Below, in pieces: positions 34,891-44,526 of a stretch of 64,000 nucleotides of DNA. The translations under genes were made by a program, and so were the position numbers. Origin of the DNA: Spirochaetia bacterium UBA5763 (lineage in GTDB: Bacteria; Spirochaetota; UBA4802; UBA5550); the NCBI GenBank assembly GCA_002418835.1, contig DIEX01000031.1:41217-105216 (forward strand), given 5' to 3'. Numbering within the stretch: position 1 is the stretch's first letter; each line of letters starts with the position of its first letter. Under the pieces are notes generated by a model. The model saw nothing but the letters and a program-made list of their open reading frames with translations. It did not search any database and had not been told where the DNA came from.

Positions 34891-36003
34891 CTAAGCGGGC
34901 TCCGCGATTTTGAAAATATCCTTAATCATGGGGAACCCGCGGGATTTCTGCATAAGCTCACTGTTTTTAGGGCTTGCAGCAAGAGTGATCTTTTTGAAAA
35001 CCGAAAGGTTCTTTGTGAAAAGCTGCGCGATGGAGAGCGTTGTATTTTTGTCTATAATACAGCGGTCATCAAAGTTGAAGGTGATGGGATCACCGTAGCC
35101 GAAGCGGGCATTTTCATTGATACCCTTCTGTACCACAGATGCAATCTTCTTTGAAACCTCAAGCTCGGTTTTACTGTTCCATGAACCGATAATATAGAAT
35201 TCTCTCTCTTTAAGTGCTGCATGTTCATCTGTCAGTTCAGTGTAAACTTCGCCGTCGTCGTATACTGACTCAGCATTAATGCGATAAACTATCCTGGCCG
35301 GAGTATCATCCCCCTCTACTGAATTATCATCAGAAGATGCTTCCTCTTTCACCGGTTTTGTTTCAGCAGGAGCCGCACTCTGCGGTGTCGCAGATGCTGC
35401 TGCGCCTTTGGCTGTCTTCTGGAGAAACTTTACTATTGATTCTGTTATAACGTCAGATGAAAGTCCGGTATCCAGCAGTTCAATGGAAAATATTGCGTCA
35501 AAAAGTTCACGCTTCTCTTTAAGCTCATCAATAAAAACATTAATTTCAGGATTCTGTGACGAGAGAAGGTTCATTACAGAGTACGGGTCATTTCCGATGC
35601 CGAACTCTTTTTCAAACTCTTTCCCCTTTGTGAGGAGTATAAAGTTCCCCCTGAGGTTTTTAAACTCCGAACCTTTCCGGAGGATAACACATGCAATGAG
35701 GAATGTCTTGAATATCTTAAGCATGCCGGGGTCAGGCCCCGCTTCTCTTCCCAGGTCTATCTGACTGTCCATTATTATTGCACGGGGGAACCCCTTTGTT
35801 TTTATGAAGCGTAGCAGCTCTGTGCGGATAAAGGCTGTTTTTCCTGATTTGGCAATACCGGCGCTCATAACCGAAGTTGAGGTAAGGGCAGGGTAATCTG
35901 TCACGATCTCAAGGTTAAACTTGTTCAAAGCAATTTTAATCGGTGAAGTTATCCGTGTTCTGTCTGTTATCAGAATAACTTTATCAGACATCTCTATTGG
36001 CAT
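34891..36003 (-). CDS. Unknown two-domain signalling-like protein
   Basis: A 370-residue soluble protein; the ATG chosen follows GAGGAAAGG, whereas a longer frame would need TTG at 36018. Residues about 8-195 alternate helix and strand like a degenerate response-regulator receiver (KVILITDRTRITSPIKIAL and FPRAIIMDSQIDLG). An alanine/proline/acidic linker follows at about 205-240, then about 240-370 form a second alpha/beta domain (EREFYIIGSWNSKTELEV, SVFKKITLAASPKNSEL). I do not recognise a named family; a regulator or scaffold is possible. Confidence 0.55.
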   Translation of the reverse strand: MPIEMSDKVILITDRTRITSPIKIALNKFNLEIVTDYPALTSTSVMSAGIAKSGKTAFIRTELLRFIKTKGFPRAIIMDSQIDLGREAGPDPGMLKIFKTFLIACVILRKGSEFKNLRGNFILLTKGKEFEKEFGIGNDPYSVMNLLSSQNPEINVFIDELKEKRELFDAIFSIELLDTGLSSDVITESIVKFLQKTAKGAAASATPQSAAPAETKPVKEEASSDDNSVEGDDTPARIVYRINAESVYDDGEVYTELTDEHAALKEREFYIIGSWNSKTELEVSKKIASVVQKGINENARFGYGDPITFNFDDRCIIDKNTTLSIAQLFTKNLSVFKKITLAASPKNSELMQKSRGFPMIKDIFKIAEPA

Positions 36004-36106
36004 TTTCCCTTTCCTCAATTCTTTAATATGGAAGAATCAGAAACTGAATATCAATGTAACAATTAATATATTACATTTAAATGATAAAAAAGTCAATAAT
36101 TTAGTT

Positions 36107-37963
36107 TTAAACATTAAAAACTATCCTTTCAGCAATTGCATGCTTTATGAATTCATAAACTTCATCACGGCTCAATGATGAATTGCTTTCTATGATTTCT
36201 TTGAGGGTATGTTCCGCTGTTAAATACTGAAGCAGTTTACTTAATTTTCTGTTTATAATAAGCGGTTTAACCTCCCCTTCGCTGTTATAAATTACAACTT
36301 CTGTTTTTTCAGGCTGGTACTGCTTAATAAATTCTTCTAATGTTAATTCACCCACAGCCATGAGATCATTAAAATTATATTTAAGTGAAAGGAGTATAGT
36401 CCCAGGGGAGAGCCTGAAAATTGTGTCGTCATTGAACGGTGTATTGATCCTCCCGGTTTGCGGTTCAGTATAGAGAGATCTGTTCAATGCCCCGTGAATT
36501 TTAATAATATCCTCCATAACAGGGTATAGTTCCGCAAGGCTATGCTTGTTGAATTCGGATTTTACAAAGGATATCTGTAATTCTGTTATTCTATCTTTCG
36601 AAAGTTCGGCTTTTTTATCAATTGAAGAGATGAATTCAGCAAAATTACTTATAAGATCAACAGGTTCAATCCCCAGTGTTTCATATACCATAAACATCCA
36701 CCCCACGGCACCCCCCCTGTTGTAGAATATATTACAGGCATTCTGTAATATATCAGCAGCAGACATATCTGCCTCTGAAAATCCGGGGGAAGAGATAAGG
36801 GTGTATGGCGCTTCACTGAGGCAATTCAGGCTGAAAGAGCGGGCCCTGTCATACAGCTCTGTTCCGGGGAGTACAGCAAGGGGGAAAATATCAAGGTGAT
36901 TCGGCTGGAGCAGCAGCGCGTAGTTGAGGCTATGTTTAAACCCGTCAAGGGTGTCTCCGGGAAGGCCGTATATCAGGTCAAGACCGAATATAATCCCTGC
37001 GGAGTTAAGTATGGCTATTTTTTCAGCATATTTGTCAGGATCAATTTTTCTGTTTACATTGGCCAGCACTTCAGGGATTGCGCTTTGAAGCCCTATCTGG
37101 AGACTGCAGTTTATACCTGCAAGAAGTTCAGCCATTTCACTATCGATAAACTCAGTTCTTGCTTCAATGGTGAAGTGTATCAAAGGAGCTGTCTTCTGTA
37201 TTATGCGGAGAATCTTTTTCGCCCGTGTAATGTCACGGTTAAATGTGGGGTCCAGTACAAATACCTGACTGACTTTTTTTGATTCAAAAAGTTCAAGTTC
37301 TTTCTGAATACGGCCTAAAGAGAATTGTCTTACCCCTGCAACGCCCCGTGATTCAAAGCAGAAGCTGCATTTGAATGGGCATCCCCGTGAGAGCTCCCAC
37401 AAAACACCGGGGTATAATCCGGGGTCCAGTACCCCGGTTAAAAAGGGTGAACTGAGTGTGTCAGGTTCCATGACCGGGGACTGATCATTTTCAGGGCTGC
37501 TCCCCTGACCTTTAATATGTACCCCGCGAATATCATTGTAAGGTTTCTTTTCTATTATCCTTTTTATAACTTCGATGAGCACAAGTTCACCATCCCCTTT
37601 TATAACAAAGTCAAAGGGGGCACTGCTGAGAAGATTCTGCGGAAGAGCTGTTGCCTCTGCTCCGCCGGCAAAGAGTATTATACCGGGGAGTCTTTTTCTG
37701 ATTATACAGCAGATATCCTCTGTGAGCTGCCTGTTCCATAAGTATGTTGAGAAACCGATCATATCCGGTGATAACAGTGAGATATCCTGAGCTATGGATT
37801 CAGCTGAACTCCCCATGTAAAAATCCAGAATAGATACACCGGTTTTATCTTTAATCCCGGGATCTGAATCTATCTGTGCTTTAAGTAGACCTGCTGCAAG
37901 TGGCATAGCCTGCGGCGAGTTTTTAATATGTATTGATACTATTATAAGTTTAAGTTTTTTCAA
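36107..37963 (-). CDS. B12-binding-domain radical SAM protein
   Basis: A 618-residue protein with an unusual TTG start supported by AAAGGAC upstream. Residues about 1-150 are a cobalamin-binding domain (LLSPDMIGFSTYLWNRQL, GIILFAGGAEATALP). The radical SAM core starts at about 190 with the cluster motif CPFKCSFCFE (C-x3-C-x2-C), and contains LDLIYGLPGDTLDGF. The C-terminal about 200 residues resemble DUF4080 plus a helical tail (HTLKEIIESNSSLSRDEVYE). It may methylate or rearrange an unreactive substrate; the target is unknown. Confidence 0.83.
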   Translation of the reverse strand: MKKLKLIIVSIHIKNSPQAMPLAAGLLKAQIDSDPGIKDKTGVSILDFYMGSSAESIAQDISLLSPDMIGFSTYLWNRQLTEDICCIIRKRLPGIILFAGGAEATALPQNLLSSAPFDFVIKGDGELVLIEVIKRIIEKKPYNDIRGVHIKGQGSSPENDQSPVMEPDTLSSPFLTGVLDPGLYPGVLWELSRGCPFKCSFCFESRGVAGVRQFSLGRIQKELELFESKKVSQVFVLDPTFNRDITRAKKILRIIQKTAPLIHFTIEARTEFIDSEMAELLAGINCSLQIGLQSAIPEVLANVNRKIDPDKYAEKIAILNSAGIIFGLDLIYGLPGDTLDGFKHSLNYALLLQPNHLDIFPLAVLPGTELYDRARSFSLNCLSEAPYTLISSPGFSEADMSAADILQNACNIFYNRGGAVGWMFMVYETLGIEPVDLISNFAEFISSIDKKAELSKDRITELQISFVKSEFNKHSLAELYPVMEDIIKIHGALNRSLYTEPQTGRINTPFNDDTIFRLSPGTILLSLKYNFNDLMAVGELTLEEFIKQYQPEKTEVVIYNSEGEVKPLIINRKLSKLLQYLTAEHTLKEIIESNSSLSRDEVYEFIKHAIAERIVFNV

Positions 37964-37994
37964 AGAGTTGTCCTTTATTTGAAGCTGTTTACTG

Positions 37995-39008
37995 TCAGAG
38001 GATTACAACTTTCCTCTCCTTTATATAACCCTTAAGCATAATATCAATATATTTATCTTTAATCTCTTCAAGAGTACACTCGCTGCCGAGATTAACCAGG
38101 TTTTCGTTATACCATTCGTCCGCCATCCTGTTCCATGTTGCCTCCCTGAGATCATCCGGGCACTCCACTGAATCAATACCAAAGAGACTGACCCCGCGCA
38201 GAATGAAGGGGAACACATTGGCATAGAAGTCCGCTCCAGCTGCATTACCGCATGTGGTGACAGCACCGCCGTATGCTGTTTCTCTTATTGCTGTAGAGAG
38301 AACTGCGCCCCCTACTGTGTCGATTACACCAGCCCACTTTGCTTTAAGCATGGGTCGGTTTTCATTGTCATTAACCGCGTCAGCCGGTATTACTTCTGAA
38401 GCTCCCAGTGCCTTCATGGCTTTTTCATCCTCAGGGAAATCCCTCTCGGGGTTTGCGTGAAGCCCTGTAACAGCAGTGACATCATATCCCGCAATTGCAA
38501 GAAGGCGCACAGCGTGGCTCCCCACACCTCCGCGTGCACCTGTGACGAGCACCTTTCCGTGAGAAGGCTTAACCCCGCCATATTCAGAGAGACGGTATAG
38601 AGAGAGTGCGGCAGTAAATCCCGCTGTGCCGTATATCATGGCCTCTTTAAGTGTGAGCCTCCCCGGTCTTTTAATCGCCCATCCGGAGGGGACTCTTACA
38701 TATTCAGCAAATCCTCCGGATGTGTTCATCCCGAAATCATGCCCTGTAATTATAACTTCATCACCGGTGGAGAACCCGGGATTACTGCTTTCAGCAACAA
38801 CACCTGCTGCGTCTATACCGGGTGTGTGAGGATATTTTTTTGTAACGCCCCTGTTCCCTGTTGATGAAAGGGCGTCTTTGTAGTTAAGAGAAGAATATTT
38901 GACCTTCACAAGAAGGTCACCCGCAGGGAGATCCGCTGTATCTCTTTCTGTAATCTCCCGTATGAATGAATCGTTTTTCTCACTAATAACAAGCGCTTTA
39001 AATTTCAT
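37995..39008 (-). CDS. acuI: YhdH/AcuI-type quinone oxidoreductase (acryloyl-CoA reductase family)
   Basis: A 337-residue medium-chain dehydrogenase/reductase without the catalytic zinc ligands. Marks: VKYSSLNYKDALSSTGNRGV, YPHTPGIDAAGVV, the NADPH site VLVTGARGGVGSHAVRLLA and TAVTGLHANPERD. The length and motifs match YhdH/AcuI, NADPH-dependent reductases of acryloyl-CoA. The symbol is by family. It is divergent from a TetR gene that may regulate it. GGGAG precedes the ATG. Confidence 0.85.
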   Translation of the reverse strand: MKFKALVISEKNDSFIREITERDTADLPAGDLLVKVKYSSLNYKDALSSTGNRGVTKKYPHTPGIDAAGVVAESSNPGFSTGDEVIITGHDFGMNTSGGFAEYVRVPSGWAIKRPGRLTLKEAMIYGTAGFTAALSLYRLSEYGGVKPSHGKVLVTGARGGVGSHAVRLLAIAGYDVTAVTGLHANPERDFPEDEKAMKALGASEVIPADAVNDNENRPMLKAKWAGVIDTVGGAVLSTAIRETAYGGAVTTCGNAAGADFYANVFPFILRGVSLFGIDSVECPDDLREATWNRMADEWYNENLVNLGSECTLEEIKDKYIDIMLKGYIKERKVVIL

Positions 39009-39194
39009 AATCTTATGCTCCCTGTTTTTTTATATCTGTTTTTCAGCTGAATTTTCAGTTGATTATTCACTTCACCAGCCGCAAAAATTTTTATTACAGT
39101 ATACTCAAAGATTGCTTCAGCGGGTATCAGGTCAAGTATTGTTTGACAAAAAAAACTGTTTATATTGAATATCTGGGGAGCATAAAAAGGAAAG

Positions 39195-39818
39195 ATGACA
39201 GCAAAAGATAAATCATTTAACGCGCTCAAAGAGATGGAGCGCGAGGCCCGCCGTGATATAATCATAGCCTCAGCGGAGCGGGTTTTCTCCTCCAAGCCCT
39301 TCAGCCAGGTGAGCATAAGGGATATTGCCCGTGAGGCGGGGATATCTCACGCCCTGATATACCGGTATTTCCCTGACCAGCAGGCCCTCTTTGTAGAGGC
39401 ATTCCTGCGCGGCGCTGAGAAGATAGTGGCTTTTCTCCATAAACTCATTGATGAGAACCCTGAAGGGAACATTGAAAAGGTCACAGAGAAATTTCTGAGG
39501 CATATGATAGATAATGACAGGTACTTCAGGATGATGACACACTTTATGTTAGATGGAACGCTGAATCCTGAACAGCTCGACCGCCTTAATACCATGGAAA
39601 GAAGGATGCTGGGTGAACTTGAAAGACTCTTCGCAAATCGCGCATCAGATGCCCGCTTACAGGCACACGCTTTCTTCTCTGCCATGAACGGCATACTAAT
39701 ATCTTTCAGAAATTACCCCGGAAGAAACAGAAAAGATGTGACACAGCACATGCTCCGGCTCGGCAGGGTTGTTGCAGAGAGGTTTAAGGGTGAACAACCT
39801 CAATTTCCAGCAAAATAA
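39195..39818 (+). CDS. TetR-family transcriptional regulator
   Basis: A 207-residue TetR protein: helix-turn-helix at about 18-65 (DIIIASAERVFSSKPFSQVS and GISHALIYRYFPDQQALFVE), then a helical sensor domain. AAAGGAAAG precedes the ATG. A TTGACA hexamer at 39143 may be its -35, but no clean -10 follows. The divergent AcuI-like reductase is its likeliest target, although I saw no convincing operator palindrome between them. Confidence 0.87.
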   Translation: MTAKDKSFNALKEMEREARRDIIIASAERVFSSKPFSQVSIRDIAREAGISHALIYRYFPDQQALFVEAFLRGAEKIVAFLHKLIDENPEGNIEKVTEKFLRHMIDNDRYFRMMTHFMLDGTLNPEQLDRLNTMERRMLGELERLFANRASDARLQAHAFFSAMNGILISFRNYPGRNRKDVTQHMLRLGRVVAERFKGEQPQFPAK

Positions 39819-39898
39819 TTAAAAAAGTAATGGATTTTCCTGTGTAATTCCCTGATAATAAACTAAACCGGTTTAATTTGAAATATGCAGGTATAACT

Positions 39899-40189
39899 AT
39901 GGGTGAAGAAAGGCGTAAACGGGAACGTTTCCCCCTTGCACAGAGTGTTGAACTTAAGACTTCTGACGGAACAGTTATTAGTACAAACGGAGTTGATATA
40001 AGTGAAGGGGGCATTCTCTGCCGCTCGGGAGTAGAGATAAAGCCCGGTACATCTGTTACTTTTCAGCTTACAATACCTATCGGAAAACGTGAGGTCACTG
40101 TGGGCTGTTCGGGTAATATAGTAAGGTGTGTAGCTGCTGACGGTAAATTTGATATAGGGATTGAACTTACAGACCAGGAGTATATGTAG
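39899..40189 (+). CDS. PilZ-domain protein
   Basis: A 96-residue single-domain PilZ protein. The cyclic-di-GMP-binding marks are RKRERF near the N-terminus and NGVDISEGGI about 35 residues later, standing for RxxxR and D/NxSxxG. I chose the ATG with GCAGGT upstream; an earlier TTG would add seven residues. It may be an effector of the cyclic-di-GMP signal also handled by the HD-GYP protein in this window. Confidence 0.82.
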   Translation: MGEERRKRERFPLAQSVELKTSDGTVISTNGVDISEGGILCRSGVEIKPGTSVTFQLTIPIGKREVTVGCSGNIVRCVAADGKFDIGIELTDQEYM

Positions 40190-40201
40190 CTGAAAAGCCT
40201 G

Positions 40202-41086
40202 TTATAACAGGAAGAGGAGAGCAGCCCCTGCCATGGATATAATTATCCCCGCAATCTCCATTTTTCTCACCCTCTCGCCGTAAAGAAAAAAAGAAACCGG
40301 AATAAGAAGTACCGGAACCACAGACATAAGAGTTGAAGCTATCCCTATATCTGCATATTTAACAGAGTAGAGCGAAAGTGAAACACCGAGAAAGGGCCCG
40401 AAGAAAGCACCCAGGGCGGTAAATGAAAAACCCTTAAGGTTCCTGTAGGATGTTATAACTCTCCCGGCGTTCCGCATAAAAAGAACTGCAATGAGAAATC
40501 CTGCAAGCCCTGCAATAATCCTCACCTGCGTTGCAATGAAGGGATCGAAATCTTTAACTCCTATCTTTGAAAGAACCAGACCCCCTGCCTGTCCCGCTGA
40601 ACCGGCAAATGCACAGAGAATACCAGGGAGCGGCTGGCTGAGTTTTATATCACCGCTGCTGTCCCGGATCAGAACAACAAGGGCAATCCCTGTGAGCACT
40701 ATTATCATGGCAGCTGCATCTGAAGGTGAGGGCCTCTCCCCGAAAATAAAGAAACCGGCAATTGACGCCATTATCGGAGATGTGCACATAATGAGCATTG
40801 AAACCCTTGAGCCTATAAGGACAAAGGCCTGGAATAGAAAGAGGTCCCCGATAAAGAAACCCGCAAAGCCTGAAAGAGAGAGCCAGATTATCCTTTCCAA
40901 ATCCGCGTGCGGGAGAAAATTGCCGTATAGTATGGCGTTATATGCAGTAAGAAAAATGTAAGCAAGGACAAGCCTGAGAATATTCACAGGGAAAGAGCCT
41001 ATCCTTTTTGAAGCGTTTTCAAAAGAGACAGCGGATACAGTCCAGCATAAAGCCACAGCAAAAGCGGCCAGTTCACCCTTTAACAT
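40202..41086 (-). CDS. EamA/DMT-family transporter
   Basis: A 294-residue inner-membrane protein with ten hydrophobic helices in two EamA repeats (LAAFAVALCWTVSAVSFENA begins repeat one; LSQPLPGILCAFAGSAGQAG begins repeat two). Members export amino acids, nucleotides or other metabolites; the substrate is unknown. The start is placed at the ATG after GAGGGGGAAG; a longer frame to 41134 lacks a ribosome site. Confidence 0.85.
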   Translation of the reverse strand: MLKGELAAFAVALCWTVSAVSFENASKRIGSFPVNILRLVLAYIFLTAYNAILYGNFLPHADLERIIWLSLSGFAGFFIGDLFLFQAFVLIGSRVSMLIMCTSPIMASIAGFFIFGERPSPSDAAAMIIVLTGIALVVLIRDSSGDIKLSQPLPGILCAFAGSAGQAGGLVLSKIGVKDFDPFIATQVRIIAGLAGFLIAVLFMRNAGRVITSYRNLKGFSFTALGAFFGPFLGVSLSLYSVKYADIGIASTLMSVVPVLLIPVSFFLYGERVRKMEIAGIIISMAGAALLFLL

Positions 41087-41237
41087 ACACTTCCCCCTCA
41101 CAGAATCATCCTGAATATCCGCTTTGGATTTCAAGCGAAAAATTTTTCTGACATCGACGAGGGAGGGCTATGTTTTACAGAGCTTATGTGTATAATGTTT
41201 ATTATAGCAGTTAGCGTTACAATGATAGCTTCAATTT

Positions 41238-41340
41238 GTCATTCCGGTTTGCCCGCCGGGCAATACCGGAATCTCATACATGAGATTCATGAACTCCTGC
41301 TATGAGATGCCGGTATTTTTTTACAAAAAACCGGCATGAC
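41238..41340. repeat. Interspersed GTCATTCCGG...CCGGCATGAC element
   Basis: Ends GTCATTCCGGTTTGCCC and AAACCGGCATGAC, with GGGCAATACCGGAATCTC and GAGATGCCGGTATT inside. It is a close copy of the 23055 and 31033 elements. Confidence 0.7.
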
Positions 41341-41409
41341 AGAGAACATATAACCGGTTCAAAAAAAATGTCTGACTCAGATAAATTGATTAATTGATGG
41401 AGGAAATTT

Positions 41410-41754
41410 ATGAATTACATAAACAGAGAAATTAACGGGGCATATATCAATTCGATTTTAAAAGAGATTGATGATATAAACGAAATACGTGACTTCAGGT
41501 GGATCTACAGGAGAGGTGAAACCGTACGCGTAATAAAACGGAAGCCGGGGATTAAACCTTACATTGTGCGTTTCAACAGAATAGAGAAGGGGATGATGGA
41601 GCACCCGCTTTTCACAGTGTTTGTTTCTCTTTTTATTATAGCAAAACTTGTAAGTGCCGGACCCCTGGCGCTCCTTGTAATAATTCCGCCGCTGCTTTTT
41701 TATCTGTTCCGTTTTGCGGCGAGGGGCAGGTTTATAAACAGTGCCGGGAGTTAA
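41410..41754 (+). CDS. Small membrane protein of unknown function
   Basis: A 114-residue protein: a charged N-terminal two thirds (RREGETVRVIKRK-like basic region) and a hydrophobic stretch at about 70-105 (FTVFVSLFIIAKLVSAG, LALLVIIPPLLFYLF) likely forming two helices or one hairpin. GGAGGAAATT precedes the ATG. Its stop overlaps that of the convergent pentapeptide-repeat gene by a few bases. No family recognised. Confidence 0.6.
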   Translation: MNYINREINGAYINSILKEIDDINEIRDFRWIYRRGETVRVIKRKPGIKPYIVRFNRIEKGMMEHPLFTVFVSLFIIAKLVSAGPLALLVIIPPLLFYLFRFAARGRFINSAGS

Positions 41755-42407
41755 TCAACCCATATAACCTCATTCACGCCGCTTACATGCTGCATCTCAA
41801 GCATCTTTTTGTATGCCTTGTTTATTGTTGAACCGTGAATTGAGGCTCCGTCGAATTTTACACTACCCAGGTTGGTGAATGTGAAGTCCACCTTTATCAT
41901 TATTGATTCGGTGAAATTTGTCTCCTGAAACTGCGCTCCGCGAAATGTGGCGCCGCTGCAGTTGCTTTTATTGATTGCAGAGAGCACCATGCGCGCATTG
42001 CTTAAATCTGTGCCAGACATCTTTGCGTTTGTCATCTTTGCACCTGAAAGATTGGCTCTTTTAAGCTTCGCATTATTCAGGTTGGCACCTGTAAGGTCAG
42101 CATTGGAAAGGTTTGCCCGCTCAAGAATGGCGTTCTCAAGATTCGCGTTTTTCATGTTGGCGTTTGAGAGATCCGAGTCAGAGAGGTTTGCCCTTGAGAG
42201 GTTCTTATTCTCGAAATCGGAGTTTCGCAGATCCATCCCCCTGAGATCTGCTCCGCTTAAATCATCTAAAGAGAGGTTAATGGCTTTAGCCAGGACATTG
42301 ACCTCTGTATCCCTTACCACAAGGCTTTTCTGCTGCACTTTTTCCGTTGTGGAACAGGAGTTCAGAAGTGACACTGTAATAAGCAGAAGTAATGTATATT
42401 TCTTCAT
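41751..42407 (-). CDS. Pentapeptide-repeat lipoprotein
   Basis: A 218-residue lipoprotein: signal peptide with lipobox LLNSC at about residue 18. Residues about 50-145 are tandem A(N/D)LXX pentapeptides (for example LSRANLSDSDLSNANMKNA), which fold as a right-handed quadrilateral beta-helix. The C-terminal about 50 residues are not repeats. It is anchored in the envelope. The function is unknown; such repeats often mediate binding. Confidence 0.8.
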   Translation of the reverse strand: MKKYTLLLLITVSLLNSCSTTEKVQQKSLVVRDTEVNVLAKAINLSLDDLSGADLRGMDLRNSDFENKNLSRANLSDSDLSNANMKNANLENAILERANLSNADLTGANLNNAKLKRANLSGAKMTNAKMSGTDLSNARMVLSAINKSNCSGATFRGAQFQETNFTESIMIKVDFTFTNLGSVKFDGASIHGSTINKAYKKMLEMQHVSGVNEVIWVD

Positions 42408-42459
42408 ATAATAATCAGCCGGGAAAAGATTGTTTATAGTTTATTGTTTTTAATCTTTT

Positions 42460-42522
42460 GTCATTCCGAAGAAGCAGTAGTGACTGAAAAATCTGAGATT
42501 TCTCACATGCGTTCGAAATGAC
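42460..42522. repeat. Short GTCATTCCGAA...TTCGAAATGAC element
   Basis: A 63-bp inverted-repeat element of the TTCGAAATGAC type with the central inverted pair CTGAAAAATCTGAGATTTCTCA. It is in the leader region of the lipoprotein gene. Confidence 0.6.
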
Positions 42523-42625
42523 AAGGTCTAATGGAATTATTAATTGCTGCAAATACTTCTGTAACAGGGAAGTATATTAATCAATCAAAAAATATAGCAG
42601 CATTATGTAACGGGCACCGCTCTCT

Positions 42626-43399
42626 TTATTCGGCTTCTTCTGAAAGTTCGGCAGCCTGCTTTTTCACTACCCTTGCAGGTGGAATTTCAGAGAACTTGGT
42701 TGTGTAGATATAATCAGCAACATCATCATAACCTGTTGATATAAATTTCTCCTGGTGTTCAAGAAGAAGTTTTTTGTTTGCGTATGTAAGGGGGCACCAG
42801 TTGCTTTCTATTATAGAGAGGAAAGTCTGAAACGACTGAAACAGTATGCGGAGTTTAAAGGCGTTCTGATAAACCGGCCTGTAGTTTTCGGACTTAAGGC
42901 TTTTGCCGTAGCTGTTCTTTTTCAGGTCGTCTTTAATGGCGTTCAGATCAGCCCTTTTGTACCTCAGTATTTTTTCAAAGGATATGACAAATCCAAGGCC
43001 CAGTACACCAACAGGCCTGGCCCAGAAAAACGCCCTGCCAAGAAGGCGGTTGACCCTTTTTTTCTGACGGTCATCAAGGGTATTGAAGTCGCATTTACCT
43101 ATGGAATCCAGTGTTGCTGATACCATGTGAGTGGTCCCGTTTGCATAGGCACAGAAATGGCAGTTCATCCGGTCAAACCAGCTGTAATCCGGAAGGTTTA
43201 CTCTTCCGTAATCGACATAGTCTTTTCGATTCAGAGGTTCAGTTTTGAAAATAAGCAGCACTTTGTTTAAAATTCTGAGAAAAAGAACCTGGAAAAGGAG
43301 GAATATTACTATTGAAGGGTACATTATATATCCCCCCACAGTCCCCCTGATAAAGCCATGTTTTCTGTTGTTTTCCCAGAAAATACCTTTAAGCAGCAT
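42626..43399 (-). CDS. Unknown membrane-anchored protein
   Basis: A 257-residue protein with a hydrophobic N-terminal helix (PSIVIFLLFQVLFLRILN) and a weaker one near 130-155 (GVLGLGFVISFEKIL). Between them is a conserved-looking WFDRMNCHFCAYANGT with a CxxC pair. The C-terminal end is charged. AAAGGAGACA precedes the ATG. I do not recognise the family; the CxxC next to a membrane anchor could bind metal or be redox active. Confidence 0.55.
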   Translation of the reverse strand: MLLKGIFWENNRKHGFIRGTVGGYIMYPSIVIFLLFQVLFLRILNKVLLIFKTEPLNRKDYVDYGRVNLPDYSWFDRMNCHFCAYANGTTHMVSATLDSIGKCDFNTLDDRQKKRVNRLLGRAFFWARPVGVLGLGFVISFEKILRYKRADLNAIKDDLKKNSYGKSLKSENYRPVYQNAFKLRILFQSFQTFLSIIESNWCPLTYANKKLLLEHQEKFISTGYDDVADYIYTTKFSEIPPARVVKKQAAELSEEAE

Positions 43400-43498
43400 A
43401 AAATGTCTCCTTTATATTTATAACCGGGGGATGTGAGTCCCTGCGGTTTATTGATTACAAATCAGGCGTTTTTTATGTTAAGTTTAATGCCTCTGCCC

Positions 43499-43566
43499 TT
43501 GCGAGGAACGATAGTGACGCGGCCGCATGGATGCAGAGGAGAGGCCTTCACTGCGTTTGCAATGAC
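43499..43566. repeat. TTGCGAGGAACG...TTTGCAATGAC element
   Basis: A 68-bp element beginning TTGCGAGGAACGATAGTGAC and ending GTTTGCAATGAC. It is a third version of the short intergenic element, in the 268-bp gene-free gap before the next gene. Confidence 0.5.
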
Positions 43567-43667
43567 AGATATGCTGTTTTTTAAATACAACAATTATTTG
43601 ATAGAAAGGTTGCAGAATTTATTATAGTGCTGATAGATATTTCGCTTTTCCATGCATAATTTTCCCA

Positions 43668-44141
43668 TTACGCAGCCCTGAATAAGCGCCCCGGCGGTTT
43701 TTTTAACGGAAGTTTGCGATGTTCTAACCCGGTAAGTCGATATTTCTTATTTAAAAATATCTCTGATCGAACTGAAACGGAGTTGATATCATGTATATAT
43801 GGAGTGTGTATACAGCATTCCTGTACCTGTCCTCTATGAGATATATTTAAAACTTCCGGTGAGATATTTTTCATCTTCATTGATATAAACAGGTTATAAC
43901 CGCTAAGCGGTTTCCCTGCGGCCATGCGGTTGTATTCAGCTTTCTCGGAATCTGTGAGCACCTGCCACAGCTTAACAGCATCTGCAAAGTTTACGCGGTT
44001 TTTCTGCTGCGCCTCAGTACGGGGATTTGTTGGTATGGACCAGGAGCGGGCATAATTATTCCCCTTTACGTTATAGAATATAATATTCCCGAGGCGTCCA
44101 TGAATGGACTGTACAGGTGACCTGAATTTTACCTTTGCCAT
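43668..44141 (-). CDS. Hypothetical protein, possibly phage-related
   Basis: A 157-residue soluble basic protein. Residues 1-92 look conserved (SIHGRLGNIIFYNVKGNNYA, PRTEAQQKNRVNFADAVKLW, LSGYNLFISM); that layout recalls small structural proteins of phage-like elements. The last about 60 residues are unlike the rest and may be a read-through extension. No clear ribosome site. It marks the start of the accessory region. Function unknown. Confidence 0.5.
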   Translation of the reverse strand: MAKVKFRSPVQSIHGRLGNIIFYNVKGNNYARSWSIPTNPRTEAQQKNRVNFADAVKLWQVLTDSEKAEYNRMAAGKPLSGYNLFISMKMKNISPEVLNISHRGQVQECCIHTPYIHDINSVSVRSEIFLNKKYRLTGLEHRKLPLKKPPGRLFRAA

Positions 44142-44364
44142 TTTTTTAAATACCGTTTTATAGGGGAGAGTTATACACCTCCGCTCTTAAGCAGTGTCAA
44201 GTAAAATTTTTTAAGTTCAGTTAGTCTGTTTCGTGTTAAATATCCTTTAAACTCCGGTATTTGAAGGTATGTCTATTGAAGAGATTTGCTGTAAAGGGGG
44301 TGAGTTTTCTAAAAAACTCCGTGGTAAATGAAAGAATAGAAAACATGTGAATCCGGTAACCTGA

Positions 44365-44436
44365 ACCCAACGGCCCCCGCACCTACCCCAGGAGTACTTT
44401 GTCGCTGCGCTCGGGCGCCCGAAGGGGGCAAAGATT
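44365..44436. repeat. Decayed copy of the GC-rich inverted repeat
   Basis: CGGCCCCCGCACCTACCCC and CCGAAGGGGGCAAAG flank a TCGCTGCGCTCGGGCG core, like one arm set of the 33916 element. The surrounding 44,142-44,816 stretch holds no gene that I can support. Confidence 0.5.
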
Positions 44437-44526
44437 AAAAAATCTCCGGTACAAACCGGGCACATGGGTAACACTTGAGAAAGGGCGCAATCAGAGCAGG
44501 AGATATAAAAGAGATATAGGTAAAGA

